Positions 53,229 through 63,027 of a stretch of 64,000 bases of DNA are shown here, in pieces; position 1 is the first letter of the stretch; every line of letters starts with the position of its first letter. Position numbers and translations under genes: made by a program. The notes under the pieces are model-generated. The model was not told the DNA's origin and made no database searches. It was given only the letters and a program-made list of their open reading frames with translations. Source of the stretch: Aquariibacter albus (lineage in GTDB: Bacteria; Pseudomonadota; Gammaproteobacteria; Burkholderiales; Burkholderiaceae_C); assembly GCF_014145335.1 (NCBI RefSeq), contig NZ_JACIVI010000002.1:1-64000 (forward strand). Reading direction: 5' to 3'.

Positions 53229-54281
53229 TCAGAAGGTGGCGGCGTCGAGCCGCTGCACGCCGGCCAGCCGCTCCAGCAGATGGGCCAGCGGGCCCAGGCC
53301 TTGGTAGCGCGCAGCGACCTTGTGGGCGTATTGCCAGACGCGCGGGAGGTCGGCCAGGTAGGCGTCCTTGCCATCGCGGTGGTGCAGGCGCGCGAAGATG
53401 CCCAGCACCTTCAGGTGGCGCTGCAGGCCCATCCATTCGAAGTCGCGCCAGAAGCCGCCGAAGTCGGCATCGACCGGCAGGCCGGCCTTGCGGGCCTGCT
53501 CCCACCAGCGGATCGCCCAGTCGAGCTGCACCTCCTCGTCCCACGTCACGTAGGCGTCGCGCAGCAGGGAGACGAGGTCGTAGCTGATCGGCCCCCAGAC
53601 GGCGTCCTGGAAGTCCAGCACGCCCGGCGGGGTGGCCGCGTCCGTCCGGTCGACCATCAGGTTGCGGCTGTGGAAGTCGCGATGCACGAGCACCGCGGGC
53701 TGGACCGCGCAGACGTCGAGGATGCGCGCCAGGCAGATGTCCAGCTGCTCGGCCTCCTTCGCCTCCAGGTGCACGCCGCAGTGGCGTTCGATGTACCAGG
53801 GCTTGAACAGGTCCAGCTCGCGCTGCAGCAGCGCGCGGTCGTAGGCCGGCACCTGGCCCTCGGCCGGGATGCGCTGCAGCTGCACCAGCGCGCCCAGGGC
53901 CTGGCGGTACAGCGGTGCGGCGGCGGCGGCGTCCAGGCCTGCCAGGGCCTGCAGCAGGGTGCGATCGCCCAGGTCCTCGAGCAGCATGAAACCCTGGGCT
54001 TCGTCCCAGTCCAGCACGGCCGGCGCACGCACGCCGCCCTCGCGCAGCAGCGCGGCGACGGCGACGAAGGGTTTGCAGTCCTCCTGCGCCGGCGGGGCGT
54101 CCATCACGATGCGCGGGCCCTGGCTGCCGTCGACACGGAAATAGCGACGGAAGCTGGCGTCGGCACTGGCCGGGCGCAAGCTGTCGGCCTGCAGGCCATG
54201 GCGGGCGGCGGCGGCCTGCAGCCATTCGGCGAAGCGGGCCTGGCGCAGGGCGTCGGTCCAGGCGATGGGGGCGTGGGACAT
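53229..54281 (-). CDS. amgK: N-acetylmuramate/N-acetylglucosamine kinase (AmgK-like phosphotransferase)
   Basis: AmgK phosphorylates the anomeric position of MurNAc or GlcNAc in peptidoglycan recycling. The 350-residue protein belongs to the aminoglycoside phosphotransferase fold: SADASFRRYFRV near the N-terminus, LLEDLGDRTLLQAL, the catalytic loop VLVHRDFHSRNLMV (HxDxxxxN) and VLDFQDAVWGPISYDLVSLLRDAY (DFQ metal site). It is divergent from lptD, the usual AmgK neighbour. In Pseudomonas the partner MurU follows; here rsmE follows instead, so MurU must be elsewhere if the pathway is complete. Confidence 0.87.
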   Translation of the reverse strand: MSHAPIAWTDALRQARFAEWLQAAAARHGLQADSLRPASADASFRRYFRVDGSQGPRIVMDAPPAQEDCKPFVAVAALLREGGVRAPAVLDWDEAQGFMLLEDLGDRTLLQALAGLDAAAAAPLYRQALGALVQLQRIPAEGQVPAYDRALLQRELDLFKPWYIERHCGVHLEAKEAEQLDICLARILDVCAVQPAVLVHRDFHSRNLMVDRTDAATPPGVLDFQDAVWGPISYDLVSLLRDAYVTWDEEVQLDWAIRWWEQARKAGLPVDADFGGFWRDFEWMGLQRHLKVLGIFARLHHRDGKDAYLADLPRVWQYAHKVAARYQGLGPLAHLLERLAGVQRLDAATF

Positions 54282-54594
54282 GGGCGGGGGAGGGCGGGCA
54301 GGAGTCGGGACGGCCGCACCGGCTGCGGGCATGCGCAAGGGCGGAGCGGCTGGGGTCGCGGGCGCCGGTGAGGGCGCGCCGTGCGCCGGGGGCGGCGTGG
54401 ATAATCGCGCGAATTTTGCCAGCGGGGGCCGCCGGCCCCAGCGCACGCCCGCGGCGCCCTGCGGGCCCCGCCCCGGGTCCTCACTCCGGCGGTGACCCGA
54501 CCGCGAGCTCCCTTCGTCGCCTGCCCAGACCGTGCGCGCTGCCCGCCCTTCCCCCCTGTCCCGTCCGGTCCCTACCTGCCTCGTGGCGCCCCGG
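54282..54594. promoter_or_regulatory. Divergent promoter region of amgK and lptD
   Basis: A 313-base gap with no gene. It is mostly GC-rich, with one AT-richer spot near 54400-54415 (GATAATCGCGCGAATTTT) that includes a -10-like GATAAT at 54400-54405 toward lptD. No -35 match or named operator was recognised. The lptD frame is open back to 54532, so a longer N-terminus cannot be excluded. Confidence 0.4.
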
Positions 54595-57099
54595 ATGCGC
54601 CTGCTGCCCCTGCTGGCCAGCCTGATGCTGTCGGGCTGGGCCGAGGCCGCGCCGCGCAAGCCGGCGCCCTCCGCGGCCCCGGGGCCCGCCACCGGAGGCA
54701 GCGGTCTGTGCCCGGCCCCTGCCACCTGGGGCGCGGGCGCCGAGCTCGGTGCCCTGCTGCCGCCGGAACCGCCGGCTGGATCGCGCGACCGCCTGGAAGG
54801 CCGTGTCCCCGTCGGCCGCGATGCCGAGCTGCCGGTCCGTGTCGAGGCCGACCGCCTCAGCGGCACGCCCGGGGTCGACTCGGTGGCCGAGGGTTCGGCC
54901 ATCCTGAGCCGCGGACCGATCACCTTGCGGGCCGACCGCATCGGCTACAAGCCGCCGGAGGACCTGGCCCAGGCCGATGGCGGGGTGATCATCACCCGCG
55001 AGGGCAACGTCTTTCGCGGCAAGTCGCTGTCGCTCAAGCTCGGCCGCTACGAGGGCGAGTTCGTCGAGCCCAGCTACTTCTTTGCCCGCACCCAGGCCGG
55101 GGGCAGTGCCGCCCGCTTCGAGTTCCTCGGCGAGAACCGCGGCCGGGCGACCGATGCGACCTACAGCAGCTGCCCGCCGGCCGATCAGGACTGGGTCATG
55201 CGCAGCGACCGGGTGACCCTGGACTTCGCCGCCAACGAGGGCGTGGCGGAGGGCGCGGTCCTGCGCTTCATGGGGGTGCCGATCCTGGCCGCGCCCCGGC
55301 TGAGCTTCCCGCTGACCGAGGCCCGCAAGTCCGGTTGGCTGCCGCCCAACATCAATCTCGACAGCAAGAGCGGCCTGGATGTGGCCGTGCCCTACTACTG
55401 GAACATCGCGCCGGACCGCGATCTCACCTTCACCCCGCGGGCCTACAGCCGCCGGGGGGCCGGAGCGACCGCCGAGTACCGCTACCTGACCCCCAGCGAC
55501 CGTGGCACGCTCGAAGCCACTGCGCTGCCGGGCGACCAGGTGGCCGGCCGCGACCGCTGGATGCTGTTCCTGCGCCACGACGGCGGCCTCGATCCGCGGC
55601 CGCCGGTCTTCCGCAAGGACGAATCGGCCCTGCTGGACTACCGCTTCACGATGCAGCGGGTCTCCGACGATGCCTACTGGAAGGACTTCCCCCGCAGCCT
55701 GCTGCCCACGCTGACCCCGCGCCTGCTGCCGACCAGTTTCCAGGCCGAGCACCGCCGGGCCGCCGACTGGGGGCTGACCACCGTCTATGCCCGGGTGCAG
55801 CGCTACCAGGTGCTGCAGGAGGCCGACCTGAGCTCCCGCATCGTGGCGCCCTACCGCCGCGAGCCCCAGGTCGGCCTGCGCCAGGTGGGCGCCGCCCAGG
55901 GCTTCGAGTGGCGCTGGGAGACCGAGGCCAACCGCTTCACCCACGAAGACCGCAGCCTCGTGGCCGGCAACCGCGTGCACCTGCTCGGCAGCCTGGCCCG
56001 GCCCTTCCGGCCCCTCGGCGTGAGCGGCTGGACGGTGACGCCGCGGCTGACGCTCAACAGCGCCAGCTACAACCTGGACGATCCGCTGGCCAATGGCCGC
56101 AGCAGTGCCTCCCGCACCCTGCCGACGGCCTCGCTCGACAGCGCCTGGGTCTTCGAGCGCGAGGCCAGCTACTTCGGCCGCGCCTTCCTGCAGACCCTTG
56201 AGCCGCGCCTGCTCTACGTCCGCACCCCCTACCGGCGCCAGGACCAGCTGCCGAACTTCGACAGCGCAGCCAACGACTTCAACATCACGTCGATCTTTGC
56301 CGAGAGCAGCTTCTCGGGCATCGACCGGGTCAGCGATGCGAACCAGCTCACCGCTGGCGTGACCAGCCGTTTCCTCGACCCCGCCACCGGGGCCGAGGCC
56401 CTGCGCCTGGGCGTCGTCCAGCGCGTGCTGTTCTCGGACCAGCGCGTCACGCCCGATGGCAATCCCATCACCCAGCGCCTGTCGGACGTCCTGCTGCTGG
56501 GCAGCACCAGCCTCGTGCCGCGCTGGTGGCTGGACGGCAACCTGCAGTACAGCACCCAGAACGACCGGGTGCAGCGCCAGGTCCTCGGCGTGCGCTATTC
56601 GCCGGGTCCGCTGCGCACGATCAATGCGGCCTACCGCTTCACCCGCGACGCGACCGACCAGCTCGAGGTCGGCTGGCAGTGGCCGCTGAACGCGCCGGGC
56701 CGCGAGCATGCGCAGATCCTGCTGGACCGCGAGCGCGATGCGGCCGAGCGGGGGGAGCCGATCGGCCTGTCGCGCTTCGGCACCGGCCGCAGCGGCGCGG
56801 GATGCGCAGGCGCCTGGTACACCGTCGGCAACCTGAAGTACAGCCGGCGCGACGACCGCCTGACCGACGCCATCGTCGGCTTCGAGTACGACTCGGGCTG
56901 CTGGATCGCCCGCATCGTGGCCGAACGCCTGTCGACCGGCCGCACCGAGGCCACCACCCGCCTGCTGCTTCAGCTCGAACTGGTCGGCCTGTCCCGCCTG
57001 GGCTCCAACCCCCTCTACGTGCTGCGCAACAACATTCCGGGCTACCGGCCGCTGCGCGACGAAGGCGCTTCCATCGGCAGCCTGCCGCTCACGCAATGA
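54595..57099 (+). CDS. lptD: LPS-assembly protein LptD
   Basis: LptD is the outer-membrane barrel that, with the LptE lipoprotein, inserts LPS in the outer leaflet. The 834-residue protein has a signal peptide (MRLLPLLASLMLSGWAEAA), then an OstA-like N-domain (LPVRVEADRLSGTPGVDSVAEGSAILSRG), then the barrel. Cysteines at about 41 (GLCPAP) and about 192 (YSSCPP) and in the C-terminal part (SGAGCAG, DSGCWIAR) fit the disulfides of the family. I chose the ATG at 54595. The stop overlaps the surA start (ATGA), a translational coupling suited to a chaperone that folds this barrel. Confidence 0.95.
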   Translation: MRLLPLLASLMLSGWAEAAPRKPAPSAAPGPATGGSGLCPAPATWGAGAELGALLPPEPPAGSRDRLEGRVPVGRDAELPVRVEADRLSGTPGVDSVAEGSAILSRGPITLRADRIGYKPPEDLAQADGGVIITREGNVFRGKSLSLKLGRYEGEFVEPSYFFARTQAGGSAARFEFLGENRGRATDATYSSCPPADQDWVMRSDRVTLDFAANEGVAEGAVLRFMGVPILAAPRLSFPLTEARKSGWLPPNINLDSKSGLDVAVPYYWNIAPDRDLTFTPRAYSRRGAGATAEYRYLTPSDRGTLEATALPGDQVAGRDRWMLFLRHDGGLDPRPPVFRKDESALLDYRFTMQRVSDDAYWKDFPRSLLPTLTPRLLPTSFQAEHRRAADWGLTTVYARVQRYQVLQEADLSSRIVAPYRREPQVGLRQVGAAQGFEWRWETEANRFTHEDRSLVAGNRVHLLGSLARPFRPLGVSGWTVTPRLTLNSASYNLDDPLANGRSSASRTLPTASLDSAWVFEREASYFGRAFLQTLEPRLLYVRTPYRRQDQLPNFDSAANDFNITSIFAESSFSGIDRVSDANQLTAGVTSRFLDPATGAEALRLGVVQRVLFSDQRVTPDGNPITQRLSDVLLLGSTSLVPRWWLDGNLQYSTQNDRVQRQVLGVRYSPGPLRTINAAYRFTRDATDQLEVGWQWPLNAPGREHAQILLDRERDAAERGEPIGLSRFGTGRSGAGCAGAWYTVGNLKYSRRDDRLTDAIVGFEYDSGCWIARIVAERLSTGRTEATTRLLLQLELVGLSRLGSNPLYVLRNNIPGYRPLRDEGASIGSLPLTQ

Positions 57100-58445
57100 C
57101 CCCTTTCCGTCCGGCGTCCATCGTGTCCATCTTTCGCCTTCCTTCCCTGCGTGCGCTGCGGCGCGCCGGTGCCGGCGCGGCCGGTGTGCTGCTGGCCGGC
57201 CTCGCGGCCGCCCAGACCGCGCCCGCCCCCCAGCTGAGCGACTACATCGTGGCCGTGGTCGGCCGCGAGCTGGTGACGAATGCCGAGATCCAGCGCCGGG
57301 TCGTCGCCCTCGAGCGCGAAGCCCAGCGCGCGGGCCAGGCCCTGCCGCCGGCCGCAGAACTGCGCAGCCAGGTGCTCGAGCAGATGATCCAGGAGCGCGC
57401 CCAGCTCGCCCATGCCCGCGAGAGCGGCGTGCGCGTCAGCGACGAGGAACTCGACCGCGCGCTGGCCAATATCGCGGCCTCCAACCGCCTCAGCCCGCAG
57501 CAGCTGCGCGAGCGCCTGCAGCAGGAAGGCACCGACCCCCTCCGCTTCCGCAGCCAGCTGCGCGACCAGATGCTGGTCGAGCGCGTGCGCGAGCGCGAGG
57601 TTCAGGGCCGCATCCGGGTCAGCGACGCCGAGATCGACCGCTACCTCGAGCAGCGCCAGGCCGAGTCGGTGCCGGAGTACCACATCGCCCAGATCCTGGT
57701 CCCGGTGCCTGAGGGGGCATCCGAGTCCGAGATCGCGCAGCGTCGCGCCGTCGCCGAGCGTGCGCTGGCCCGTGCCAAGGCCGGCGAGCCTTTCGCGACC
57801 CTGGTCGACGAGTACTCCGGCGGCAGCAAGGCCAATGGCGGTTCCCTGGGCGGCCTGCGCACGGCCGATCGCCTGCCCGACCTCTTCGTCGAGGCCGTCA
57901 AGCCCCTGCGCAGTGGCGCCCTGGTCCCGGCCGTGCTGCGCTCCGGGGCCGGCTTCCATGTGCTGAAGCTGGTCGAACGCAGCGAGGGGGGGCTCAGCGT
58001 GCAGCAGAGCCATGCCCGCCACATCCTGCTGCGCACCAGCCCGCAGCTCGGTCGCGACAAGGCCGTGGCCCGCCTGCGCGAGCTGAAGGGGCAGATCGAA
58101 TCCGGCCGCCTGCCCTTCGCCCAGGCTGCGCGCGAGGTGTCCGAGGACAGCAGCGCCCCGCAGGGCGGCGACCTCGGCTGGGCCTCGCCCGGCCAGTTCG
58201 TGCCCGAGTTCGAGCAGGTGATGGATCGCCTGCCGATCGGCGCGGTGTCCGATCCGGTGGTCTCGCGCTTCGGCGTGCACCTGATCGAGGTGGTCGAGCG
58301 TCGCCGCGTGCCGGTGGACCGTCGCCAGTTGCGCGAGGCGGCCCGCAATGCGGCGCGCGAGCAGAAGTACGAGCCGGCCTACGAGGAGTGGGCCCGCGAC
58401 ATCCGCGCCCGCGCCTACGTCGAGATGCGCGAGCCGCCGCGCTGA
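57096..58445 (+). CDS. surA: Periplasmic chaperone / peptidyl-prolyl isomerase SurA
   Basis: SurA carries outer-membrane proteins, including LptD, across the periplasm. The 449-residue protein has a signal peptide (about 1-40), an N-domain starting [18 protein letters not shown], and two parvulin domains: the first about 190-295 ([15 protein letters not shown] to [12 protein letters not shown]) and the second about 305-405 ([14 protein letters not shown] to [12 protein letters not shown]). The C-terminal helix follows. It starts on the ATGA overlap with lptD. rsmA follows after 17 bases; the pdxA gene that often sits between them is absent. Confidence 0.95.
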   Translation: MTPFRPASIVSIFRLPSLRALRRAGAGAAGVLLAGLAAAQTAPAPQLSDYIVAVVGRELVTNAEIQRRVVALEREAQRAGQALPPAAELRSQVLEQMIQERAQLAHARESGVRVSDEELDRALANIAASNRLSPQQLRERLQQEGTDPLRFRSQLRDQMLVERVREREVQGRIRVSDAEIDRYLEQRQAESVPEYHIAQILVPVPEGASESEIAQRRAVAERALARAKAGEPFATLVDEYSGGSKANGGSLGGLRTADRLPDLFVEAVKPLRSGALVPAVLRSGAGFHVLKLVERSEGGLSVQQSHARHILLRTSPQLGRDKAVARLRELKGQIESGRLPFAQAAREVSEDSSAPQGGDLGWASPGQFVPEFEQVMDRLPIGAVSDPVVSRFGVHLIEVVERRRVPVDRRQLREAARNAAREQKYEPAYEEWARDIRARAYVEMREPPR

Positions 58446-58462
58446 GGCTGCCCGTCGCCCCG

Positions 58463-59227
58463 ATGAAGCACATTCCGCGCAAGCGCTTCGGCCAGCATTT
58501 CCTGGCCGACTTCGGCGTGCTGCACGCCATCGTCGAGGCCATCGACCCACAGCCCGGCGAGCATCTGGTCGAGATCGGCCCAGGCCTCGGTGCAATGACC
58601 GATCCGCTGGTCGCACGCTGCGGCCGGCTGACCGTGATCGAGCTGGACCGCGACCTGGCCGCCCGCCTGCGCCGCCGGCCCGAGCTGGAGGTGGTCGAGT
58701 CCGACGTGCTGAAGGTCGATGTGGCCGCCCTGGCCGCCGGCCGCCGGCTGCGCATCGTCGGCAACCTGCCGTACAACATCTCCACGCCCATCCTCTTCCA
58801 CCTGCTGGATGCCGTGGAGGTGGTCGTCGACCAGCACTTCATGCTGCAGAAGGAGGTCGTCGACCGCATGGCTGCCGCGCCCGGCAGCAAGGACTACGGC
58901 CGGCTCAGCGTGATGCTGCAGTGGCGCTACGCGATCGAGTCCGTGCTGGACGTGCCGCCCGAGGCCTTCGACCCGCCGCCGCGGGTCGACTCCGCCGTGG
59001 TCCGCATGCAACCGCTGAGCGCCCCGGCCGGGGTGGATGCCCGCCGCCTGGGCGCACTGGTCACCGCGGCCTTCTCCCAGCGCCGCAAGCTGCTGCGCCA
59101 CAGCCTGGGCCGCTGGCTGGAGACCCAGGCCTACCCGGGCGACTTCGACCTGCAGCGCCGCGCCGAGGAGGTTCCGGTGGCCGAGTACCTGGCCCTGGCG
59201 GCGGCCCTGCCGCCCGCGGCCGATTGA
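58463..59227 (+). CDS. rsmA: 16S rRNA dimethyladenosine transferase RsmA (KsgA)
   Basis: RsmA dimethylates A1518 and A1519 of 16S rRNA late in 30S assembly. The 254-residue protein starts [19 protein letters not shown], with the SAM motif [16 protein letters not shown], acidic [12 protein letters not shown], and the target-adenine motif [15 protein letters not shown] (NLPY, about 100). The C-terminal helical domain fits the family. The ATG at 58463 lies 17 bases after surA, so it belongs to the lptD-surA-rsmA unit. Length is slightly below that of E. coli RsmA (273). Confidence 0.96.
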   Translation: MKHIPRKRFGQHFLADFGVLHAIVEAIDPQPGEHLVEIGPGLGAMTDPLVARCGRLTVIELDRDLAARLRRRPELEVVESDVLKVDVAALAAGRRLRIVGNLPYNISTPILFHLLDAVEVVVDQHFMLQKEVVDRMAAAPGSKDYGRLSVMLQWRYAIESVLDVPPEAFDPPPRVDSAVVRMQPLSAPAGVDARRLGALVTAAFSQRRKLLRHSLGRWLETQAYPGDFDLQRRAEEVPVAEYLALAAALPPAAD

Positions 59228-59233
59228 AAGGCC

Positions 59234-59287
59234 GACGGGCCCCGCAGGGCCCGTCGTGCACGGCGGCCGGGCGCGACGCGCGCCCGG
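59234..59287. terminator. Two tandem hairpins between rsmA and the barstar gene
   Basis: The first hairpin, GACGGGCCC-CGCA-GGGCCCGTC (59234-59255), has a nine-base perfect stem. The second, CCGGGCGCG-ACG-CGCGCCCGG (59267-59287), has another nine-base stem. They fill the 64-base gap between convergent rsmA and the barstar-like gene. Neither has a clear T run. A bidirectional terminator is the simplest reading. Confidence 0.55.
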
Positions 59288-59291
59288 GTCC

Positions 59292-59852
59292 TCAGGCGGC
59301 GTCCAGCCAGCAGGCGGTGTCGAAGGCGCTGCTCATCAGCGGCATGTTCATGCCGAAGTTGTTCGCGTTCGACTTGCCCGGCGCCTTGGTCGGCTTGGCC
59401 TCCGGCGCGGGCACTTCGATCGCACGTTCGCCGACCGGCGCGCTGTCCTGCCGGGTGACCGCGAAGGAGTAGAAGCAGCGGAAGGCAATCTTGCGCTCGG
59501 CCCAGAAATCGGCCGCCTCGCGGAACACGTCGAGCAGCTGCTCGCGGGCTTCGCGGTCGAAGCGGGCATGGTCGGGCAGCTGGTCGAGCACCACCACGAA
59601 GCCCGGCTGTGTGCCGGCCTTGTGCACGATGTCGGTCATGCAGTCGTAGAGCGCGTCCAGGTTCTTCCCGAAATGCACCGGGAAGAGGAAGGAGGTCGCC
59701 AGCGTCTCCAGCACCTCCTGCTTGCTCTGGGCCTGCGCGAGGTTGGCGTAGAGGAAATGCTGGCCCAGGTCCTGGGCAGCCTGCATCAGCTCGTCCACGC
59801 GGAAGGCGCGGATCGCCTGGACGATATTGGGTCGGACGGTTTGCAAGAGCAT
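59292..59852 (-). CDS. Barstar-like ribonuclease inhibitor, C-terminally extended
   Basis: A 186-residue protein whose core (about residues 40-140) matches the barstar fold. The inhibitor helix reads LFPVHFGKNLDALYDCMTDI; the Asp residues equivalent to barstar Asp35 and Asp39 are kept (NLDALYD), while Tyr29 is His and Trp38 is Tyr. Classic barstars are about 90 residues; this one has an N-terminal helical part (IRAFRVDELMQAAQDLG) and a C-terminal tail of about 50 residues, including APGKSNANNFGMNMPLMS. The ATG at 59852 gives MLLQTVRPN. It lies 37 bases downstream of the ribonuclease gene on the same strand, as an inhibitor should. Confidence 0.88.
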   Translation of the reverse strand: MLLQTVRPNIVQAIRAFRVDELMQAAQDLGQHFLYANLAQAQSKQEVLETLATSFLFPVHFGKNLDALYDCMTDIVHKAGTQPGFVVVLDQLPDHARFDREAREQLLDVFREAADFWAERKIAFRCFYSFAVTRQDSAPVGERAIEVPAPEAKPTKAPGKSNANNFGMNMPLMSSAFDTACWLDAA

Positions 59853-59889
59853 GGTCACGTTCCCCCTCGGTGGCGGCGGATGCCTGGGC

Positions 59890-60351
59890 TCACTGCGCGA
59901 CGAGGCGGAAGCTCGCGTAGTGGTCGTCGGTGTAGTAGCAAGCCTCGGGCAGGGTCGGGGGGCGACCACCGCACACCAGGCGTCGGGCCCCGCGATCGCG
60001 GGATCCCGGGGTGCGTACCGTGTATTCGCGATAGTGACCGCGCGGGCGGTCCGGCAGCAGGCGCTCGCGGTTGCCGAAGACGCTGCCGTCCTTGTCGTAG
60101 GGGAAGGGTCCGCCGGCCAGGATCAGCCGGTGGGTCTGGCGCGCCTCGGGCGGGAGCTGGGCCAGCAGGACCGTGCCGGCCGGAGCCGTCTGGGTCGTCG
60201 AGGCTGAATCCCCCCGGCCGAGGGCCGGGTGCCCGGAGAGGCCGCCCCACAGGGCGCCTGCACCGATCGCCACGGTCGCTGCGACACGCATCCAGCCGCT
60301 GAGGCGGGTGGAGCGACCGGAGCGACGGCCGGGAGGGCCGGAGATCAGCAC
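59890..60351 (-). CDS. Secreted ribonuclease of the RNase Sa / barnase family
   Basis: A 153-residue exported nuclease. A basic N-terminus and a hydrophobic stretch (MRVAATVAIGAGALWGGL, about 21-38) give a signal peptide or anchor. The mature part is close to Streptomyces RNase Sa: LPPEARQTHRLILAGGPFPY, then FGNRERLLPDRPRGHYREYTVRTPGSRDRGARRLVCGG, and finally YYTDDHYASFRLV. The catalytic Glu (YREYTV), Arg residues and His (DDHYASF) are kept, so it should cut RNA. The inhibitor gene follows directly. The start at 60351 is used; an ATG at 60291 is a possible shorter start. Confidence 0.88.
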   Translation of the reverse strand: MLISGPPGRRSGRSTRLSGWMRVAATVAIGAGALWGGLSGHPALGRGDSASTTQTAPAGTVLLAQLPPEARQTHRLILAGGPFPYDKDGSVFGNRERLLPDRPRGHYREYTVRTPGSRDRGARRLVCGGRPPTLPEACYYTDDHYASFRLVAQ

Positions 60352-60462
60352 GGGTTATCCCTGAGAACGAAAGGCGCGCATGGTATCGAATCGGCCCCGA
60401 AAGCTCAAGTCGACTGCATCAAATGGAGGCAGTTCGAGAAGGCCTTTACGGCCTGGAACCCG

Positions 60463-60488
60463 CTGCCTCGCCCTCCCGGGCGAGGCAG
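60463..60488 (-). terminator. 11-bp hairpin downstream of maeB
   Basis: CTGCCTCGCCC-TCCC-GGGCGAGGCAG is a perfect 11-base stem 9 bases after the maeB stop on the minus strand. The following bases are GC-rich and hold only two T. A smaller hairpin, AGGCC-TTTAC-GGCCT, lies nearby at about 60440-60454. A maeB terminator is likely. Confidence 0.65.
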
Positions 60489-60497
60489 GACGGGACC

Positions 60498-62798
60498 TCA
60501 GCGCGCGGCGTTGGCGTCGGCCACGGTGAGGGCCGTCATGTTGACGATGCGCCGCACGGTCGCCGAGGGGGTCAGCACATGCACCGGCTTGGCTGCACCC
60601 AGCAGGACCGGGCCGATGGCGATGCCGCCGCCGGCCGCCGACTTCAGCAGGTTGTAGCTGATGTTGGCCGCATCGATGTTCGGCAGCACCAGCAGGTTGG
60701 CCTCGCCGCTCAGGCGGCTGTCGGGCACCAGCTCGTCGCGGCAGGAGGCGTCGAGCGCGGCGTCGCCATGCATCTCGCCGTCGATTTCCAGCCAGGGGGC
60801 GCGGGCACGCACCAGGCCCAGCGTCTCGCGCATCTTCAGGGCCGACGGGGCATTGCTGGAGCCGAAGTTGGAGTGGCTCAGCAGCGCGGCCTTGGGCAGC
60901 AGGCCGAAGCGCCGCATCTCCTCGGCGGCCATCACGGTGATCTCGCTGAGCTCCTCGGCGCTCGGGTCCAGGTTGACATGGGTGTCGACCAGGAAGATCT
61001 GCCGGTTCGGCAGGATCAAGCCGTTCATGCACGCGTAGGTGTTCACGCCCGCCCGCTTGCCGATCACTTGATCGATGAACTGCAGGTGCATGGCGGTGCT
61101 GCCCCAGGTGCCGCAGATCATCCCGTCGACCTCGCCCTTGTGCAGCAGCATCGCGCCGATCAGGGTCAGGCGGCGGCGCATCTCGATCTTCGCGAACTGC
61201 GCCGTCACGCCGTGGCGGGCCTGCATGCGGTGGTAGGTCTGCCAGTAGTCGCGGTAGCGCTCGTCGTGTTCGGTGTTGACGATGTCGTAATCGCGGCCCG
61301 CTTCCAGCCGCAGGCCGAAACGCTCGACGCGCTGGGCAATGACCGCCGGCCGGCCGATCAGCGTCGGCCGGGCGATGCCCTCGTCGACCACCACCTGGGC
61401 GGCGCGCAGGATGCGCTCCTCCTCGCCCTCGGCGTAGGCCACGCGCTTGTGCTGCGCGCGCTTGGCCAGGTTGAAGATCGGCTTCATCGCCGTGCCGGAC
61501 GCATAGACGAAGGTCTGCAGCTTCTCGCGGTAGGCCTCCAGGTCGGCGATCGGCCGGGCCGCCACGCCGCTGTCGGCTGCGGCCTGGGCCACGGCCGGCG
61601 CGATCTTCATCATCAGCCGCGGGTCGAAGGGCTTGGGGATGAGGTACTCGGGCCCGAAGCTCAGGTTCGCGCCGGCGTAGGCCGCGGCCACCACCTCGCT
61701 CTGCTCCGCCTGGGCCAGCTCGGCGATGGCATGGACCGCCGCGATCTCCATCTCCACCGTGATCGTCGTCGCGCCGCTGTCGAGCGCGCCGCGGAAGATG
61801 TAGGGGAAGCACAGGACGTTGTTGACCTGGTTCGGGTAGTCGGTGCGGCCGGTGGCCATCACCGCATCGTCGCGAACCGCCTTCACGTCCTCGGGCGAGA
61901 TCTCCGGGTTGGGGTTGGCCAGGGCGAAGATCAGCGGCTTGGCGGCCATCTTGGCGACCATGTCCTGCTTGAGCACGCCGCCGGCCGACAGGCCCAGGAA
62001 GATGTCGGCGCCCTCGATCACCTCGCCCAGGGTGCGCAGCTCGGTGGGCTGGGCGAATTCGGCCTTGTCCGGATCCATCAGCTCGGTGCGACCCTCGAAC
62101 ACCACGCCCTTCAAGTCGGTCACCCAGATGTTCTCGCGCGGCAGGCCCAGCTTGACCAGCAGGTTGAGGCAGGCCAGGGCCGCGGCGCCGGCGCCCGAGG
62201 CGACCAGTTTGACCTTGCGGATGTCCTTGCCGACGACCTTCAGGCCGTTGATCATCGCCGCGCCCACCACGATGGCCGTGCCGTGCTGGTCGTCGTGGAA
62301 GACGGGGATCTTCATCCGCTCGCGCAGCTTGCGCTCGACGTAGAAGCAGTCCGGCGCCTTGATGTCTTCCAGGTTGATGCCGCCGAAGGTCGGCTCCAGC
62401 GCGGCGATCGCATCGACCAGCTTGTCGAGGTTGTCCTTCTCGGCCAGCTCCAGGTCGAAGACGTCGATGCCGGCGAACTTCTTGAACAGGACGGCCTTGC
62501 CCTCCATCACCGGCTTGGCGGCCAGCGGGCCGATGTCGCCCAGGCCCAGCACCGCGGTGCCGTTGGTGACCACCGCCACCAAGTTGCCCCGGGCGGTGTA
62601 GCGGAAGGCGGTGGCCGGGTCGGCGGCGATCTCCTCGCAGGCGAAGGCCACCCCGGGCGAGTAGGCCAGGGCCAGGTCGCGCTGGTTGACGAGCTGCTTG
62701 GTCGCGGCGATGGCGAGCTTCCCCGGCACCGGGAACTCGTGGTATTCGAGGGCGGCCTGGCGCAGCTGGTCGCGCTTCTCGTCTTGGGGGCTGGACAT
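60498..62798 (-). CDS. maeB: NADP-dependent malic enzyme with C-terminal phosphotransacetylase-like domain
   Basis: MaeB oxidatively decarboxylates malate to pyruvate, making NADPH. The 766-residue protein has the malic-enzyme domain (about 1-430): [28 protein letters not shown] (metal site) and [15 protein letters not shown] (nucleotide-binding). The remaining 330 residues are a phosphotransacetylase-like regulatory domain with [22 protein letters not shown]. This is the long proteobacterial form, usually allosterically controlled by acetyl-CoA. The ATG at 62798 begins [12 protein letters not shown]; the frame is open further upstream. A sensor kinase gene diverges 229 bases away. Confidence 0.96.
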   Translation of the reverse strand: MSSPQDEKRDQLRQAALEYHEFPVPGKLAIAATKQLVNQRDLALAYSPGVAFACEEIAADPATAFRYTARGNLVAVVTNGTAVLGLGDIGPLAAKPVMEGKAVLFKKFAGIDVFDLELAEKDNLDKLVDAIAALEPTFGGINLEDIKAPDCFYVERKLRERMKIPVFHDDQHGTAIVVGAAMINGLKVVGKDIRKVKLVASGAGAAALACLNLLVKLGLPRENIWVTDLKGVVFEGRTELMDPDKAEFAQPTELRTLGEVIEGADIFLGLSAGGVLKQDMVAKMAAKPLIFALANPNPEISPEDVKAVRDDAVMATGRTDYPNQVNNVLCFPYIFRGALDSGATTITVEMEIAAVHAIAELAQAEQSEVVAAAYAGANLSFGPEYLIPKPFDPRLMMKIAPAVAQAAADSGVAARPIADLEAYREKLQTFVYASGTAMKPIFNLAKRAQHKRVAYAEGEEERILRAAQVVVDEGIARPTLIGRPAVIAQRVERFGLRLEAGRDYDIVNTEHDERYRDYWQTYHRMQARHGVTAQFAKIEMRRRLTLIGAMLLHKGEVDGMICGTWGSTAMHLQFIDQVIGKRAGVNTYACMNGLILPNRQIFLVDTHVNLDPSAEELSEITVMAAEEMRRFGLLPKAALLSHSNFGSSNAPSALKMRETLGLVRARAPWLEIDGEMHGDAALDASCRDELVPDSRLSGEANLLVLPNIDAANISYNLLKSAAGGGIAIGPVLLGAAKPVHVLTPSATVRRIVNMTALTVADANAAR

Positions 62799-63027
62799 GG
62801 GGAAGGTCTCCGGTCGGGATCGCGCGGGCGGGCGGGCTGGCGGGCGGAAAGGCTTGGGCAGGGCGGGTCGCCCTCTTGCCGCAGACCGGGCATTGTCCGC
62901 CCGGGCCGAGGCCCGCCCGGACGGGGCAGGCAGCGTGCCCGCAGTGTTTCCCAGCGCGGGGGGCAAGCTCATGCGCGAAACTGCGTAGCACTTTTGCGTT
63001 GGGGGTCCGAATACTGGGGCCCTGACC

